A program made the translations under genes and the position numbers. 64,000 nucleotides of DNA from Caballeronia grimmiae (GTDB lineage Bacteria > Pseudomonadota > Gammaproteobacteria > Burkholderiales > Burkholderiaceae). The notes under the pieces are model-generated. The model searched no databases, was not told where the DNA came from, and saw nothing but the letters and a program-made list of their open reading frames with translations. Location: positions 1 through 64,000 of the forward strand of contig NZ_JFHE01000024.1 of the NCBI RefSeq assembly GCF_000698555.1. The letters run 5' to 3'. Below, piece after piece: positions 9,309 through 18,271 of this stretch (its first letter is position 1; the number at the start of each line of letters is the position of its first letter).

Positions 9309-10082
9309 ATGTTTCAAGCAAGCGAACAGCAAGCAGCAACAAAAGCGCCGTCGTTAAGCATGACAGGACGGAAGGTTGTCGTCGTAGGTGGCAAGACGGG
9401 CATTGGTTTGGGTGTGGCACGTGCCGCGCATGCGGCTGGCGCGACGGTAGTCGTCGCCAGCCGCCGCGCCGCCTCGATCGAGGAGCGTCCGGATCTGCAA
9501 GATTTCCTGCAAGTCGAGTTGGATATGCGCGATGAGTCGGCGGTTGAAACGGCGTTCCAAACGATCGGCTCGCTGGATCACTTGATTATTACTGCGGCGC
9601 CGGACCTCGGCACATGGGGTGCGTTTATGGACGCCGACATGCGTGGGGTGCGCAGCTACGTGGAGGGCAAGTTCCTCGGCACCTGGGCGTGCGCTCGTCA
9701 CGGCGCCCCGCGTATCAATACCGGTGGCACTCTTACTTTCCTGACGGGCGGCATGGCCGTCCGGCCGAAGCTCGGTTTCGCGGCCGTTACTTCGACATTT
9801 GCTGCTGTGGAAGCGCTGTCTGGTTCACTGGCTCTAGAGCTCGCCCCGATTCGAGTGAATACGATCCGGCCGGGCTTCATCGACACCGACATGTGGAGCT
9901 TCCTGCCTCTTGAACACCGCGACGCTCTGCGCAAGAAAGTGGAGGAAACATTCCCGTCGCGGCGCGCGGGTAAGACTGAGGACATCGGCCATGCGGCGTT
10001 GTTCCTCATGACGAATCCGTACGTGACCGGAACCGTGATCGAGGTTTCTGGTGGTGAAAACCTCGTGCCAAGTGTTTCTTGA
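9309..10082 (+). CDS. SDR family oxidoreductase lacking the Tyr-x-x-x-Lys catalytic pair
   Basis: A 257-residue short-chain dehydrogenase. The nucleotide-binding motif VVVGGKTGIGLGVARAA (residues 24-40) and the C-terminal VTGTVIEVSGGENL are standard. The normal catalytic Ser..YxxxK segment is replaced by GFAAVTSTFAAVEALSGSLALELAP, so Tyr and Lys are missing. Some SDR subfamilies naturally share this change. A strong RBS (AAGGAGAAG) precedes ATG 9309. It stands alone after a divergent LysR gene. A redox role is uncertain without the catalytic pair. Confidence 0.85.
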   Translation: MFQASEQQAATKAPSLSMTGRKVVVVGGKTGIGLGVARAAHAAGATVVVASRRAASIEERPDLQDFLQVELDMRDESAVETAFQTIGSLDHLIITAAPDLGTWGAFMDADMRGVRSYVEGKFLGTWACARHGAPRINTGGTLTFLTGGMAVRPKLGFAAVTSTFAAVEALSGSLALELAPIRVNTIRPGFIDTDMWSFLPLEHRDALRKKVEETFPSRRAGKTEDIGHAALFLMTNPYVTGTVIEVSGGENLVPSVS

Positions 10083-10450
10083 GCAAAGCGTGCAAGTGGC
10101 CAGGACCTTCTCAGCAGGTCCTCCGCTCACGCGGTAGAGCGAAGAGCCTTAGACGGGCTCGTCGCTCCGACAGCAAGCAGCGCCGCCCGGCCTGACCGCC
10201 TACTTGATCGCCAAACGCTACTGACTTAATGTCGGCCTTGAAAGAGTGTTGTCGTGCTCAGTTCTCATCCGCGGCCTTGTCTCACAAACCGGGGGTTCGG
10301 CGTCGCTCTATTGCGTCCATTGCTTAAATCGACGGAAGCCCTCGAGCGGAAGACCGAGAACGCCGACTGACAGCGTTCAGGCGGTGCCGGTACGAAAGTC
10401 TGGCAAACGACAGCTCACCGATGAATCGCTAGATCGTCCCCGAAATCGGG
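10083..10450. other. Intergenic region with one hairpin and one palindrome
   Basis: No convincing gene. A perfect 7-bp inverted repeat (AGGACCT ... AGGTCCT, 10102-10122) lies just after the SDR stop and may end its transcript, although no T-run follows. The palindrome CCCGAAATCGGG (10439-10450) abuts the end of the convergent MFS gene; the same 12 bases occur again at 14244-14255. Confidence 0.5.
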
Positions 10451-11752
10451 TTAACTGTTGACTCGGCTTGGAGTTATCTCGGCGATATCGACAACTTTAC
10501 TTGCCTTCCGGATTGTAGCCATCGCAACCCATGCGACGAGATAGGCGGACCCACAGACAACGAACAGGACGTTGTAACCGACGTTGATTTGACCGAGCGT
10601 ATTGAAATGATCTAGCACCGCGCCAACGACCAACGGGAACAGCGTCGCGCCCAACGCGCCGGCCAACCCACCAATTCCGACAACGGAACCGACTGCTGCC
10701 TTCGGGAACATGTCAGACGCGGTCGTGAAGAGGTTAGCGGACCATGCTTGGTGCGAGGCGGCTGCCAAGCTCAGAAGACCAACCATCGCCCACATGTTTT
10801 CGATGAACGGCGAGAAAGCGATCGGCATCACCAGGAAAGCGAAGACGAGCATGGTGGTTTGTCGCGCCTTCGTCACTGACCAGCCGCGCTGAATCAGCTT
10901 GGAGGAGATAAAACCGCCGCCAATGCTACCAATCGAAGTCGCGACATACACGATCACGAGCGGAAGCCCGAGATTCTTCAGATCGAGGTGAAAGCGGGAG
11001 TTGAAATATGACGGCAGCCAGAAGAGCATGAACCACCAGATTGGGTCGGTCAGCAGCTTACCGGCGAAGAAGGCCCATGTCGGACGCAGCTTGAGCAACG
11101 TGAACCAGCTTACCTTTTGAGTCGCGGGAGCAGGAGCCGAATCCTCGCCAATGTAATTGAGCTCGGCCTCGTTGACCTTCACGTGCTTTGCCGGCACCTG
11201 ATACATGAAGTACCAAAAGGCCAGCCAAACGAAGCCGGTCATGCCGGTGACGAAGAATGCAGCCTCCCAGCCATACGTTGCGGCTAGCCACGGCACGGTG
11301 GCCGGTGCTGCCACCGCACCGATACTGGTGCCCGAAGTCAGGATACCGACTGCAAGTGCCTGCTCTTTGCGCGGGAACCACTCCGACACGCTCTTCACTG
11401 CGCACGGGAAGCTGCCCGATTCGGAAATGCCAAGAAGGGCGCGCATAGCGCCAAAGCCCAGCGTGCTGCGCACGAGCGCGTGCCCGCAGGCGGCGATACT
11501 CCAAACCAGAACACACACGCCATACCCGATCTTGACGCCGAACTTATCAACGATTTTGCCGGACAGGACCATGCCGATTGCGTAGCAGGCCGTGAACACC
11601 ATGACGATGTAGCTGTATTGCGTTTCAGTCCAGTTGAACGTGACGGCAAGCTCGGGTTTAAGCAGGCCCAGCACCTGGCGGTCCAGGTAATTAATCGTGG
11701 TTGCGAAGAAAAGCAGCGCGCAGATGCGCCACCGGATAGCTGTACGGTCCAT
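10451..11752 (-). CDS. MFS transporter, ACS (anion:cation symporter, ExuT-like) family
   Basis: A 433-residue inner-membrane transporter with 12 hydrophobic segments. The opening (ICALLFFATTINYLDRQVLG) is the ACS/hexuronate-transporter signature, followed by WTETQYSYIVMVFTACYAIG and the ISESGSFPCAVKSVSEWFPR block. Such proteins import sugar acids and similar organic anions with protons. ATG 11752 has AGGAGTCGATC directly upstream. It is the last gene of the minus-strand operon with the CoA-transferase and enoyl-CoA hydratase and probably imports the pathway substrate (inference). Confidence 0.9.
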   Translation of the reverse strand: MDRTAIRWRICALLFFATTINYLDRQVLGLLKPELAVTFNWTETQYSYIVMVFTACYAIGMVLSGKIVDKFGVKIGYGVCVLVWSIAACGHALVRSTLGFGAMRALLGISESGSFPCAVKSVSEWFPRKEQALAVGILTSGTSIGAVAAPATVPWLAATYGWEAAFFVTGMTGFVWLAFWYFMYQVPAKHVKVNEAELNYIGEDSAPAPATQKVSWFTLLKLRPTWAFFAGKLLTDPIWWFMLFWLPSYFNSRFHLDLKNLGLPLVIVYVATSIGSIGGGFISSKLIQRGWSVTKARQTTMLVFAFLVMPIAFSPFIENMWAMVGLLSLAAASHQAWSANLFTTASDMFPKAAVGSVVGIGGLAGALGATLFPLVVGAVLDHFNTLGQINVGYNVLFVVCGSAYLVAWVAMATIRKASKVVDIAEITPSRVNS

Positions 11753-11823
11753 GATCGACTCCTGTCTCCTGAGGTGCTTGATCCGCTGATGCGGCTTACA
11801 TGACTGCGTGGTTAAGCTGAGTT

Positions 11824-12594
11824 TCAACGGAAAGATGCATGGCGTTTTTCGCGGAATGCGGCGACGCCTTCGATTGCATCGGGCGACGCTTTGCATACCG
11901 ACGCGGCGAGTTCGTGCGCGTAGTCGTGCTGGCCCGTCTCCATCATGCGAACGAGGCGTTTGCCAACCGACAGAGACGTCCTTGATCGTTTGATAAGCGT
12001 CTTGCAGACAGCATCGACGCGGCTGCGTAGGTGCTCAGCTTCGACGGCTTCATTGATCACCCCCCAAGCGACAGCGGTTTCGGCGGAGATTGGTTCACCG
12101 AGAAGGATCAACTCGCGCGTGCGCGTTGCGCCGACTAGTTCGGAAAGCCGCGCGCATCCCATCCATCCGGGGATGGCGCCCACCGATGCTTCGGGAAAGC
12201 CAACCTTGGCCTGTGTGTTTGCGTAGCGCAGATCGCACGTGAGCGCGAGTTCGAATCCGCCACCGAGCGCACTGGCAGAAAGAACAGCGATCGTCGGTTT
12301 GTCAAGTTCCGCGATTCGACGGAAGACACGGTTTCCTTCCCGGATAAACCGGGTGCCCATCTTTTGCGGATCAATATCGGCCCACTCGTTGATATCTGCG
12401 CCGCTGCAAAAGAAACGCGGACTGTTGGTTTCGATCTTTAGCACGCGGATTTCATCGTTGCGCTCGACGTCTGCCACGGCGCGATCGATGTTATCCAGCA
12501 TTTCCAACGTCAGCGCGTTGTGACGCGAGACTCGGTTCAGCGTGATCGTGGCGATGCTACCGTTTGCTTCGTAAAGAATGTCACTGTCAGACAT
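11824..12594 (-). CDS. Enoyl-CoA hydratase/isomerase family protein
   Basis: A 256-residue crotonase-fold enzyme. Oxyanion-hole segments are visible: FFCSGADINEWADID (near residue 62) and ALGGGFELALTCDLRYAN (near 108), followed by VGFPEASVGAIPGWMG, where the catalytic glutamate of hydratases sits. It would hydrate or isomerise a CoA thioester made by the CoA-transferase encoded just upstream in the same operon. Length is typical. Confidence 0.9.
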   Translation of the reverse strand: MSDSDILYEANGSIATITLNRVSRHNALTLEMLDNIDRAVADVERNDEIRVLKIETNSPRFFCSGADINEWADIDPQKMGTRFIREGNRVFRRIAELDKPTIAVLSASALGGGFELALTCDLRYANTQAKVGFPEASVGAIPGWMGCARLSELVGATRTRELILLGEPISAETAVAWGVINEAVEAEHLRSRVDAVCKTLIKRSRTSLSVGKRLVRMMETGQHDYAHELAASVCKASPDAIEGVAAFREKRHASFR

Positions 12595-12641
12595 GAAGAA
12601 CCTCTTCTTCTGAGAATCGAATGAGGGGCAGTTAATCGGGC

Positions 12642-14150
12642 TTAGTGAGCCGGGGCGTTTTCGAGCAGGCGCTCATCAATAAGCGGCGTGAATTCCATAC
12701 GCGAGAGCACGTCGCGGTGCATGTCGAGGCCCTTGGCCACTTCGACGAGGCACACGCCGAGCGCATCAAGTCGGAATACCGCGCGCTCCGTGATGTAGAA
12801 AACTTCCTTGCTGTCCAAACGCGCCTGCACGCCACTGAACGTTACGTGTCGCACCTTTTTGACGGCCTTCGGCACCGATCCCGGCGAGAGAATTTCAAGC
12901 GCGTCGCCTTTGCGATCCACGCGCAAACCCTTGGCCTCGAACGCCCCGCAGAAGACCAGCTTTTTCGCGCCTTGCGCGATGTCCATGAATCCGCCCGGAC
13001 CGACTACGGTCGAACCGAGCTTCGAAACGTTCACATTGCCCTCTTCGTCGAACTCGCCCATGCCGAGGAACGTCACGTCGATTCCACCGCCGCTATACCA
13101 GTCGAACTGATCGACGCTCGGCATGATGGCGTCGGCGTTACGCGCCGTACCGAACATCGCGCCATCAAGCATCGCGCCGCGGTGAATACCCTGTTCAACG
13201 GAACCCCAGTACTCGTCGCCGCGACCTTGGGTGGCCAGAACCGCCGGGATGGCGCCCGGAAAACCGAAGCCAAAGTTCACGGATTGATTCGAGCCAAGCT
13301 CTTGAGCAGCGCGCTCGGCCACGATGAGGCGCATGCCATCGGGCATCTCAATGTCAGGCACCTCGCCGAGCTTTTCGCCGCTCAACGTTGCGTCGTATTC
13401 ACTGATCTGGCACTGACGTTGAGCTGGAATCTCGACGGTGAAGTCGACCATGACGCCGGGTACACGCACCAAGCGGGCGGGCACGTGGGAGCGCGGTCGT
13501 GATTTGACCTGCGCGATGACCTTCCCGCCGCTGTTGTGCGCTGCCAAGGCGACAGCGTAAATATCGAGGTCTGCCGGTTCGTGTCGAGTCGAAAGATTGC
13601 CCCTATCGTCCGCGCTGGACGCCATCACGATCGAAAAGTCGATCTTGAGTGGCTTGAAACGGAGATACTCCTTACCGTCGATCTCTATCAGTTCAACTAG
13701 ATCTTCGGTCGTCGCGGCATTCAGTTTGCCGCCATCCAGACGCGGATCGACGAAGGTTCTCAGACCAACCCGCGTGATCACGCCCGGCCGACCGGCGCCG
13801 ATCTCCCGAAACAGAGTTGCAATGACGCCACCGGGAAAGCTGTAGCCTTCGATCTCGCCGTCATGAGCCAGCTTCTGCATCGCCGAGGACCATACCCAGT
13901 GGCCGCCGATCACGCGCTTGACCAACCCAGCGTGGGCCAGCCGTCCGAGGCCACTGCCTTGACCATCACCGACGCCGAGCGCGTGAACGACCGTCAGATT
14001 GCGGGGATGACCCGTTTCCAGAAATCGCCCTTCAATCGCCGCGAGGATGGCGTCCGGCTCAAGCAGCCCGCCGCCTGAGCCGGTTATCGCGATCGTCGCA
14101 CCGTCAAAGATCAGATCTGCAACTGCCTCTGCATTGGTCCACTTGTTCAC
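12642..14150 (-). CDS. Acyl-CoA:acetate / 3-ketoacid CoA-transferase family protein
   Basis: A 502-residue family I CoA-transferase with both subunits fused. The alpha part has DLIFDGATIAITGSGGGLLEPD, and the beta part has LGSNQSVNFGFGFPGAIPAVL, EYWGSVEQGIHRGAM (the region of the catalytic glutamate) and VGPGGFMDIAQGAKKLVFCG. It transfers CoA from an acyl donor to an organic acid. The chosen start is GTG 14150 with AGGAG upstream; no suitable ATG occurs nearby. It is the first gene of the operon with enoyl-CoA hydratase and MFS genes. A TetR operator-like palindrome lies 28 bp upstream, and the TetR gene is divergent. Confidence 0.88.
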   Translation of the reverse strand: MNKWTNAEAVADLIFDGATIAITGSGGGLLEPDAILAAIEGRFLETGHPRNLTVVHALGVGDGQGSGLGRLAHAGLVKRVIGGHWVWSSAMQKLAHDGEIEGYSFPGGVIATLFREIGAGRPGVITRVGLRTFVDPRLDGGKLNAATTEDLVELIEIDGKEYLRFKPLKIDFSIVMASSADDRGNLSTRHEPADLDIYAVALAAHNSGGKVIAQVKSRPRSHVPARLVRVPGVMVDFTVEIPAQRQCQISEYDATLSGEKLGEVPDIEMPDGMRLIVAERAAQELGSNQSVNFGFGFPGAIPAVLATQGRGDEYWGSVEQGIHRGAMLDGAMFGTARNADAIMPSVDQFDWYSGGGIDVTFLGMGEFDEEGNVNVSKLGSTVVGPGGFMDIAQGAKKLVFCGAFEAKGLRVDRKGDALEILSPGSVPKAVKKVRHVTFSGVQARLDSKEVFYITERAVFRLDALGVCLVEVAKGLDMHRDVLSRMEFTPLIDERLLENAPAH

Positions 14151-14177
14151 ATCAACTCCTATGTTGATCCTCTTGGT

Positions 14178-14196
14178 ATCGAACCGTATCGTTACT
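14178..14196. promoter_or_regulatory. TetR operator candidate, copy 1
   Basis: The 19-mer ATCGAACCGTATCGTTACT matches the second copy at 15133-15151 in 16 of 19 positions and carries an imperfect inverted repeat (TCGA/TCGT arms around a 6-base centre). It lies between the CoA-transferase gene and the divergent TetR gene. Confidence 0.65.
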
Positions 14197-14346
14197 TGCA
14201 ACGCATAGTAGGATAGGGAAACGCGACGTTCAAGAGAGAAAGACCCGAAATCGGGTTTACGATGACGAAGGGGTCGGAAGCACCTGCGTGATTGCAAGGT
14301 GCAGGCGTTGTCAGTTACCGTTTAACTTTGGATTTGACCCATCGAT

Positions 14347-15027
14347 ATGCAGACCACAGTCGAACCGAGCGAAGAGGCGCGCGTCGCTCAAAAGCCCGCG
14401 CGTGCCAAGCGGCTGCGTGATCCGATTCAGACGCAGGCCAAGATCCTCGCCGCAGCCAAAGCAGAGTTCGCTAAGGTGGGCTTGGGCGGCGCGCGTATCG
14501 AGACGATCGCCGAGAAAGCCGGCGTCAATAAGCGGATGATCTACGAATACTTCAAGGGGAAGGAAGAACTGTTCCAGACGGTCCTTGAAGAAATGTGGAC
14601 GGATATCCGGACCGAAGAAAGAGCGCTTGGCCTGGACCATCTTCCGCCAGTCGAGGCCATTCAGACGTATGTGACGTTCACGTGGAACTACTACCTGAAG
14701 AACCCCGAGTTCATGTCTCTGGTGAACAGCGAAAACCTGCACCGGGCGCGGCATGTCAAAAAATCGAGACGTTTCATCGAACTGCATCGTGGCTTCGCCA
14801 ACATGCTGCAGCAGATCCTTGATCGCGGGGTGGCGTCGGGCGACTTCAAAGCCGGCATCGATGCAAGCCAGTTGCACCTGACTATCGCCGCGCTGGGCTA
14901 CTATTACCTGACGAATCGCTTCACCGGCGAGGTTATCTTCGGCTTCGATTTCGTTTCGAAGGACGCCCTCCAGAAACGCCTGGACTTCAACCTCGAAACG
15001 ATTTTTAGCCTTTTGCGCTCGCGTTAA
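14347..15027 (+). CDS. TetR family transcriptional regulator
   Basis: A 226-residue TetR regulator. The N-terminal HTH is clear (AAKAEFAKVGLGGARIETIA, then EKAGVNKRMIYEYFKGKEELF, residues 36-77), followed by an all-helical ligand domain of the TetR_C type with NPEFMSLVNSENLHRARHVK. It sits between two catabolic operons that share a 19-bp operator-like sequence at 14178 and 15133, which strongly suggests that it represses both. The inducer may be a CoA thioester or the pathway substrate (inference). Confidence 0.92.
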   Translation: MQTTVEPSEEARVAQKPARAKRLRDPIQTQAKILAAAKAEFAKVGLGGARIETIAEKAGVNKRMIYEYFKGKEELFQTVLEEMWTDIRTEERALGLDHLPPVEAIQTYVTFTWNYYLKNPEFMSLVNSENLHRARHVKKSRRFIELHRGFANMLQQILDRGVASGDFKAGIDASQLHLTIAALGYYYLTNRFTGEVIFGFDFVSKDALQKRLDFNLETIFSLLRSR

Positions 15028-15071
15028 TTGCGGCGACATCTCCTCACTTTCCCCTTCGGCTTCAGCGCACA

Positions 15072-15105
15072 GGGTTTTCCCAGTTGTTAGGGAAAACCCG
15101 TTTTT
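15072..15105 (+). terminator. Rho-independent terminator after TetR gene
   Basis: Perfect 10-bp stem GGGTTTTCCC (15072-15081) and GGGAAAACCC (15090-15099), followed shortly by TTTTT. Confidence 0.85.
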
Positions 15106-15132
15106 GACAGCAACCAACGACCAGTATTAAAT

Positions 15133-15151
15133 AACGAACTGGATCGTTACT
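15133..15151. promoter_or_regulatory. TetR operator candidate, copy 2
   Basis: AACGAACTGGATCGTTACT contains the inverted repeat AACGA-N6-TCGTT. It lies 61 bp upstream of the SDR gene at 15212 and repeats the site at 14178-14196. Confidence 0.7.
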
Positions 15152-15211
15152 ACGGCGTGGTTGGCAACCCGTAAGATGACATGTCAGAGAAAGCCATGCA
15201 GGAGATGACAC

Positions 15212-15982
15212 ATGGATCAACGCCAAATCGCACTGGTTACGGGCGCTCGTCGCGGCATCGGTCGCGCAATCGCGCTCGAACTTGCCAACGCAGGATTCGA
15301 CGTCGCCATCACCGACGTCGAGACATCAGAAGAGCTGGTGGCCACGCGCGCCGACATCGAACGCATTGGCGTAAGGTGCGTAGCGAGTACATCGAATCTC
15401 GCCGACATTGCGCACCACGACGCGCTGTTTCAGGCGGTGGAAGAGGCGCTCGGTCCCGTCACCTGTCTGGTCAATAACGCTGGCGTATCCGTCATGTCGC
15501 GCGGTGATGTTCTGGACGTCACACCGGAAAGCTATGACCGGTGCGTGAACGTCAACACGCGAGGCACGTTCTTCCTAATGCAAGCGTTTGGTCGGCGTGC
15601 CGCTCAAGCACCTCAGTCAGCCGTCAATCGCTCGATCATCACAATTTCCTCATCCAACGCCGTCGCGGCGTCGCCTCAGCGCAGCGAGTACTGCGTCTCG
15701 AAGGCGGGTCTGTCGATGGCCACCACTCTGTTCAGTTTGCGGCTAGCTGAATTTGGGGTCAGCGTATTCGAAGTGCAGCCGGGCCTGATCGAAACTGAAA
15801 TGACTGCGCCGTCGAAGGCGCGTTACGACGCGCTGATGGAGAACGGGTTGACCGCCATCAAGCGATGGGGAACACCCAACGAAGTCGCACTTACCGTGCG
15901 TACGCTGGCAACGGGTGGCCTACCGTTCAGCGTTGGTCAAGCGATCCGGGTCGATGGCGGTCTTCTTGTTTCTAAATACTGA
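15212..15982 (+). CDS. SDR family oxidoreductase (3-ketoacyl-ACP reductase-like)
   Basis: A 256-residue classical short-chain dehydrogenase. The cofactor motif is LVTGARRGIGRAIALELANA (residues 8-27), the NNAG motif is LVNNAGVSVMS, and the catalytic Ser-Tyr-Lys set is ITISSSNAVAASPQRSEYCVSKAGL. Some sugar-alcohol dehydrogenases share this SSSNA.. layout. It is the first gene of a plus-strand operon with the DUF993 and isomerase genes, and a TetR operator candidate lies directly upstream. It likely oxidises a sugar or polyol derivative (inference). Confidence 0.9.
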   Translation: MDQRQIALVTGARRGIGRAIALELANAGFDVAITDVETSEELVATRADIERIGVRCVASTSNLADIAHHDALFQAVEEALGPVTCLVNNAGVSVMSRGDVLDVTPESYDRCVNVNTRGTFFLMQAFGRRAAQAPQSAVNRSIITISSSNAVAASPQRSEYCVSKAGLSMATTLFSLRLAEFGVSVFEVQPGLIETEMTAPSKARYDALMENGLTAIKRWGTPNEVALTVRTLATGGLPFSVGQAIRVDGGLLVSKY

Positions 15983-15998
15983 TTTCGAGATTCAAGCC

Positions 15999-17162
15999 AT
16001 GCAAATCAAGCTTCCCACCCTGGACGGCGCACTCGTTGACTACCGTCTGACTGGCACCCCGCTGCAAGTCGTCAAGCCTGCGGCACCGTTTAACCGCATC
16101 GCCTATTCTGCGGCACACGTGGTGGCCGATCCGCTGCGTAGCGGCGAACTCGGCCAGCCATGCGCGATTGACTGGGACCGGACCATCGAATATCGCCGTT
16201 ATCTTCTTGAGCAAGGTTTGGGGATCGCGGAGGCGATGGATACTGCACAACGCGGCATGGGCCTGTCATGGGACTCAGCGAAAGAGCTTATTGTCCGCAC
16301 GATGAACGAAACGCGCGACATTCCTGGCGCGCTGATCGCCTCAGGTTGCGGCACCGATCACGTGCCGGTGAGCGACGGGCGCTCGTGCGAGGATGTGATC
16401 AAGGCCTACCTGACCCAAATCGCGAGCGTCCAACGCGCGGGCGGTCAGATCATTTTGATGGCGAGCCGCGCCCTCGCGCGCGTGGCCAAGGATGCAAAAG
16501 ACTACATTCATGTCTATCGGGAAGTCCTGTCGGCGTGCGACAAGCCTGTCATCCTCCACTGGCTGGGCGAGGCGTTCGACCCCGAGCTGGCCGGTTACTG
16601 GGGCCACGCCGACTTCGAAAACGCGGCGAAGGTCTGCCTCGAAGTCATCGCCGCGAACGAAGCGAAGGTCGATGGCATCAAGATTTCCTTGCTGGATGAT
16701 GCGAAGGAAATTGCCTTCCGCCGTCGCCTTCCTCAGTCCGTGAAGATGTATACCGGCGACGACTTCAACTATCCGGTTCTGATTGCGGGCGACGAGCTGG
16801 GTTACTCCCACGCGCTGCTTGGCATTTTCGATGCGATCGCGCCTGCAGCGTCGCAGGCGCTGGCCGCGCTCGCCGCAGACGATCTGGCTCATTACGACGA
16901 GCTGCTCGCGCCAACCGTGCCGTTGTCGCGTCACATCTTTCGTGCCCCGACGCAGTATTACAAGACAGGGGTCGTGTTGCTCGCCTACCTGAACGGGTTC
17001 CAGCCGCACTTCTTCATGTTGGGTGGACATCACGGCATGAGGCCGCCCGCCTATTTGGCCGAGGTCTTCCGACTCGCCGATCAGGCGCACCTGCTCAGAG
17101 ATCCTGAGTTGGCCGTCAACCGTATGCGGGCGGTCATGACCACCCTCGGATGCGCGGAATAA
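15999..17162 (+). CDS. DUF993 (dihydrodipicolinate synthase-related) protein
   Basis: A 387-residue protein recognised as DUF993, a TIM-barrel family placed near dihydrodipicolinate synthase/aldolase proteins. Visible blocks are IDWDRTIEYRRYLLEQGLGI AEAMDTAQRGMGL, then CGTDHVP, VDGIKISLLDDAKEI and MYTGDDFNYP. The Lys in GIKIS is the likely equivalent of the Schiff-base lysine of class I aldolases. It probably performs retro-aldol cleavage or dehydration of a keto-sugar acid made by the SDR (inference). ATG 15999 begins 16 bp after the SDR stop. Confidence 0.82.
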   Translation: MQIKLPTLDGALVDYRLTGTPLQVVKPAAPFNRIAYSAAHVVADPLRSGELGQPCAIDWDRTIEYRRYLLEQGLGIAEAMDTAQRGMGLSWDSAKELIVRTMNETRDIPGALIASGCGTDHVPVSDGRSCEDVIKAYLTQIASVQRAGGQIILMASRALARVAKDAKDYIHVYREVLSACDKPVILHWLGEAFDPELAGYWGHADFENAAKVCLEVIAANEAKVDGIKISLLDDAKEIAFRRRLPQSVKMYTGDDFNYPVLIAGDELGYSHALLGIFDAIAPAASQALAALAADDLAHYDELLAPTVPLSRHIFRAPTQYYKTGVVLLAYLNGFQPHFFMLGGHHGMRPPAYLAEVFRLADQAHLLRDPELAVNRMRAVMTTLGCAE

Positions 17163-17170
17163 AGGCAGGA

Positions 17171-17192
17171 GCCGCCTGCTCGGCGGCTTTCT
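17171..17192 (+). terminator. Hairpin between DUF993 and isomerase genes
   Basis: AGCCGCC (17171-17177) pairs with GGCGGCT (17183-17189), followed by TTCTCT. A weak terminator or transcript-processing hairpin inside the operon. Confidence 0.5.
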
Positions 17193-17231
17193 CTCAGATC
17201 AGCAAACCTCAACGAAGGCTGGACTGGCGAC

Positions 17232-18077
17232 ATGGATTCTCTGCAGCTTACCCGTTGCTCGATCAACACCGCCACGCTCGGACATCGCGAACCGATCGAC
17301 GTGTCGATCGATCGGATCGCCAAGGCAGGGTTTGGCGGATTGGCCCCTTGGCGTCATGAAGTCGAAGCCGCCGACGTCAGCAAGATCGCCAAGCAGATTC
17401 GTGCGCTCGACCTGAAGGTCACCGGGTACTGTCGGTCAACTTACTTCCCTGCTTCGACACGAGAGCAGCGTCTGGCCAACGTTCAGTCAAACGTTCGGGC
17501 GCTCAACGACGCGGCGGAACTGGGTGCTAAATGTTTCGTGATGGTCGTGGGTGGTCTGCCTGAAGGTAGCCGCGACCTATCAGCCGCGCGCATGCAGGTC
17601 CAGGACGGCATCGCCGCCTTGCTGCAAGAAGCCCGCAATCTCGCCGTTCCATTAGCCATTGAGCCACTCCATCCGATGTACGCGGGCGAAAGATCGGTCG
17701 TCAACACGATCGATCAGGCGCAAGCTATCGCGCGCGAGCTTGATCCGCATAACGACGGTTTCCTCGGTTTCGCGGTCGACGTCTACCACTGCTGGTGGGA
17801 CCCGCAGTTGGAAGGTGCGCTCACTTCGATCGGCAATGAAAATCGCATTCTCGCTTATCACGTTTCCGATTGGCTGGCTCCGACGACCGATTTGTTACTC
17901 GACCGCGGCATGATGGGGGATGGCGTGATCGACTTAAAGCGCTTTCGGCAGAGCGTCGAGAATGCGGGCTATGCCGGTATGGTCGAAGTCGAGATATTTT
18001 CGCGCGACAACTGGTGGAACCTGCCGCCCGACCTCGTCTTGCAGACATGCGCGGAGCGATTGCAATCGGTCTGCTGA
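17232..18077 (+). CDS. Sugar phosphate isomerase/epimerase family protein
   Basis: A 281-residue xylose-isomerase-like TIM barrel (AP_endonuc_2 type). Metal-site segments are LAIEPLHPMYAGERSVVNTI (Glu), FAVDVYHCWWDPQLEGAL (Asp and His), LAYHVSDW (His) and a late GMVEVEIFSRDNWW (Glu). Such enzymes isomerise or epimerise keto sugars and related compounds. It is the third gene of the SDR/DUF993 operon and belongs to the same sugar- or polyol-derived pathway (inference). Confidence 0.88.
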   Translation: MDSLQLTRCSINTATLGHREPIDVSIDRIAKAGFGGLAPWRHEVEAADVSKIAKQIRALDLKVTGYCRSTYFPASTREQRLANVQSNVRALNDAAELGAKCFVMVVGGLPEGSRDLSAARMQVQDGIAALLQEARNLAVPLAIEPLHPMYAGERSVVNTIDQAQAIARELDPHNDGFLGFAVDVYHCWWDPQLEGALTSIGNENRILAYHVSDWLAPTTDLLLDRGMMGDGVIDLKRFRQSVENAGYAGMVEVEIFSRDNWWNLPPDLVLQTCAERLQSVC

Positions 18078-18271
18078 GAGTCGAGCCAGCAACATGTCTA
18101 GCCTTCTCGAATTCGCACGGCATGCTCTTGAACGAAGCTTGCGGCCAACCCAAGGATGGCCCGAATGGCTCTTGCCAGGATATGACCGGTCGCGCGAACG
18201 TCCGCTGATACCCTCTGGCGAGCGTCTCCTAGTGGCCGGTCTCAGCCTTCGCGTTCGAACGAGCGATAGCC

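Noticed and set aside
10246..10461. Plus-strand frame of 71 codons in the gap after the SDR gene
   Set aside because: No family pattern and no ribosome-binding site; it ends in the 3' end of the convergent MFS gene.
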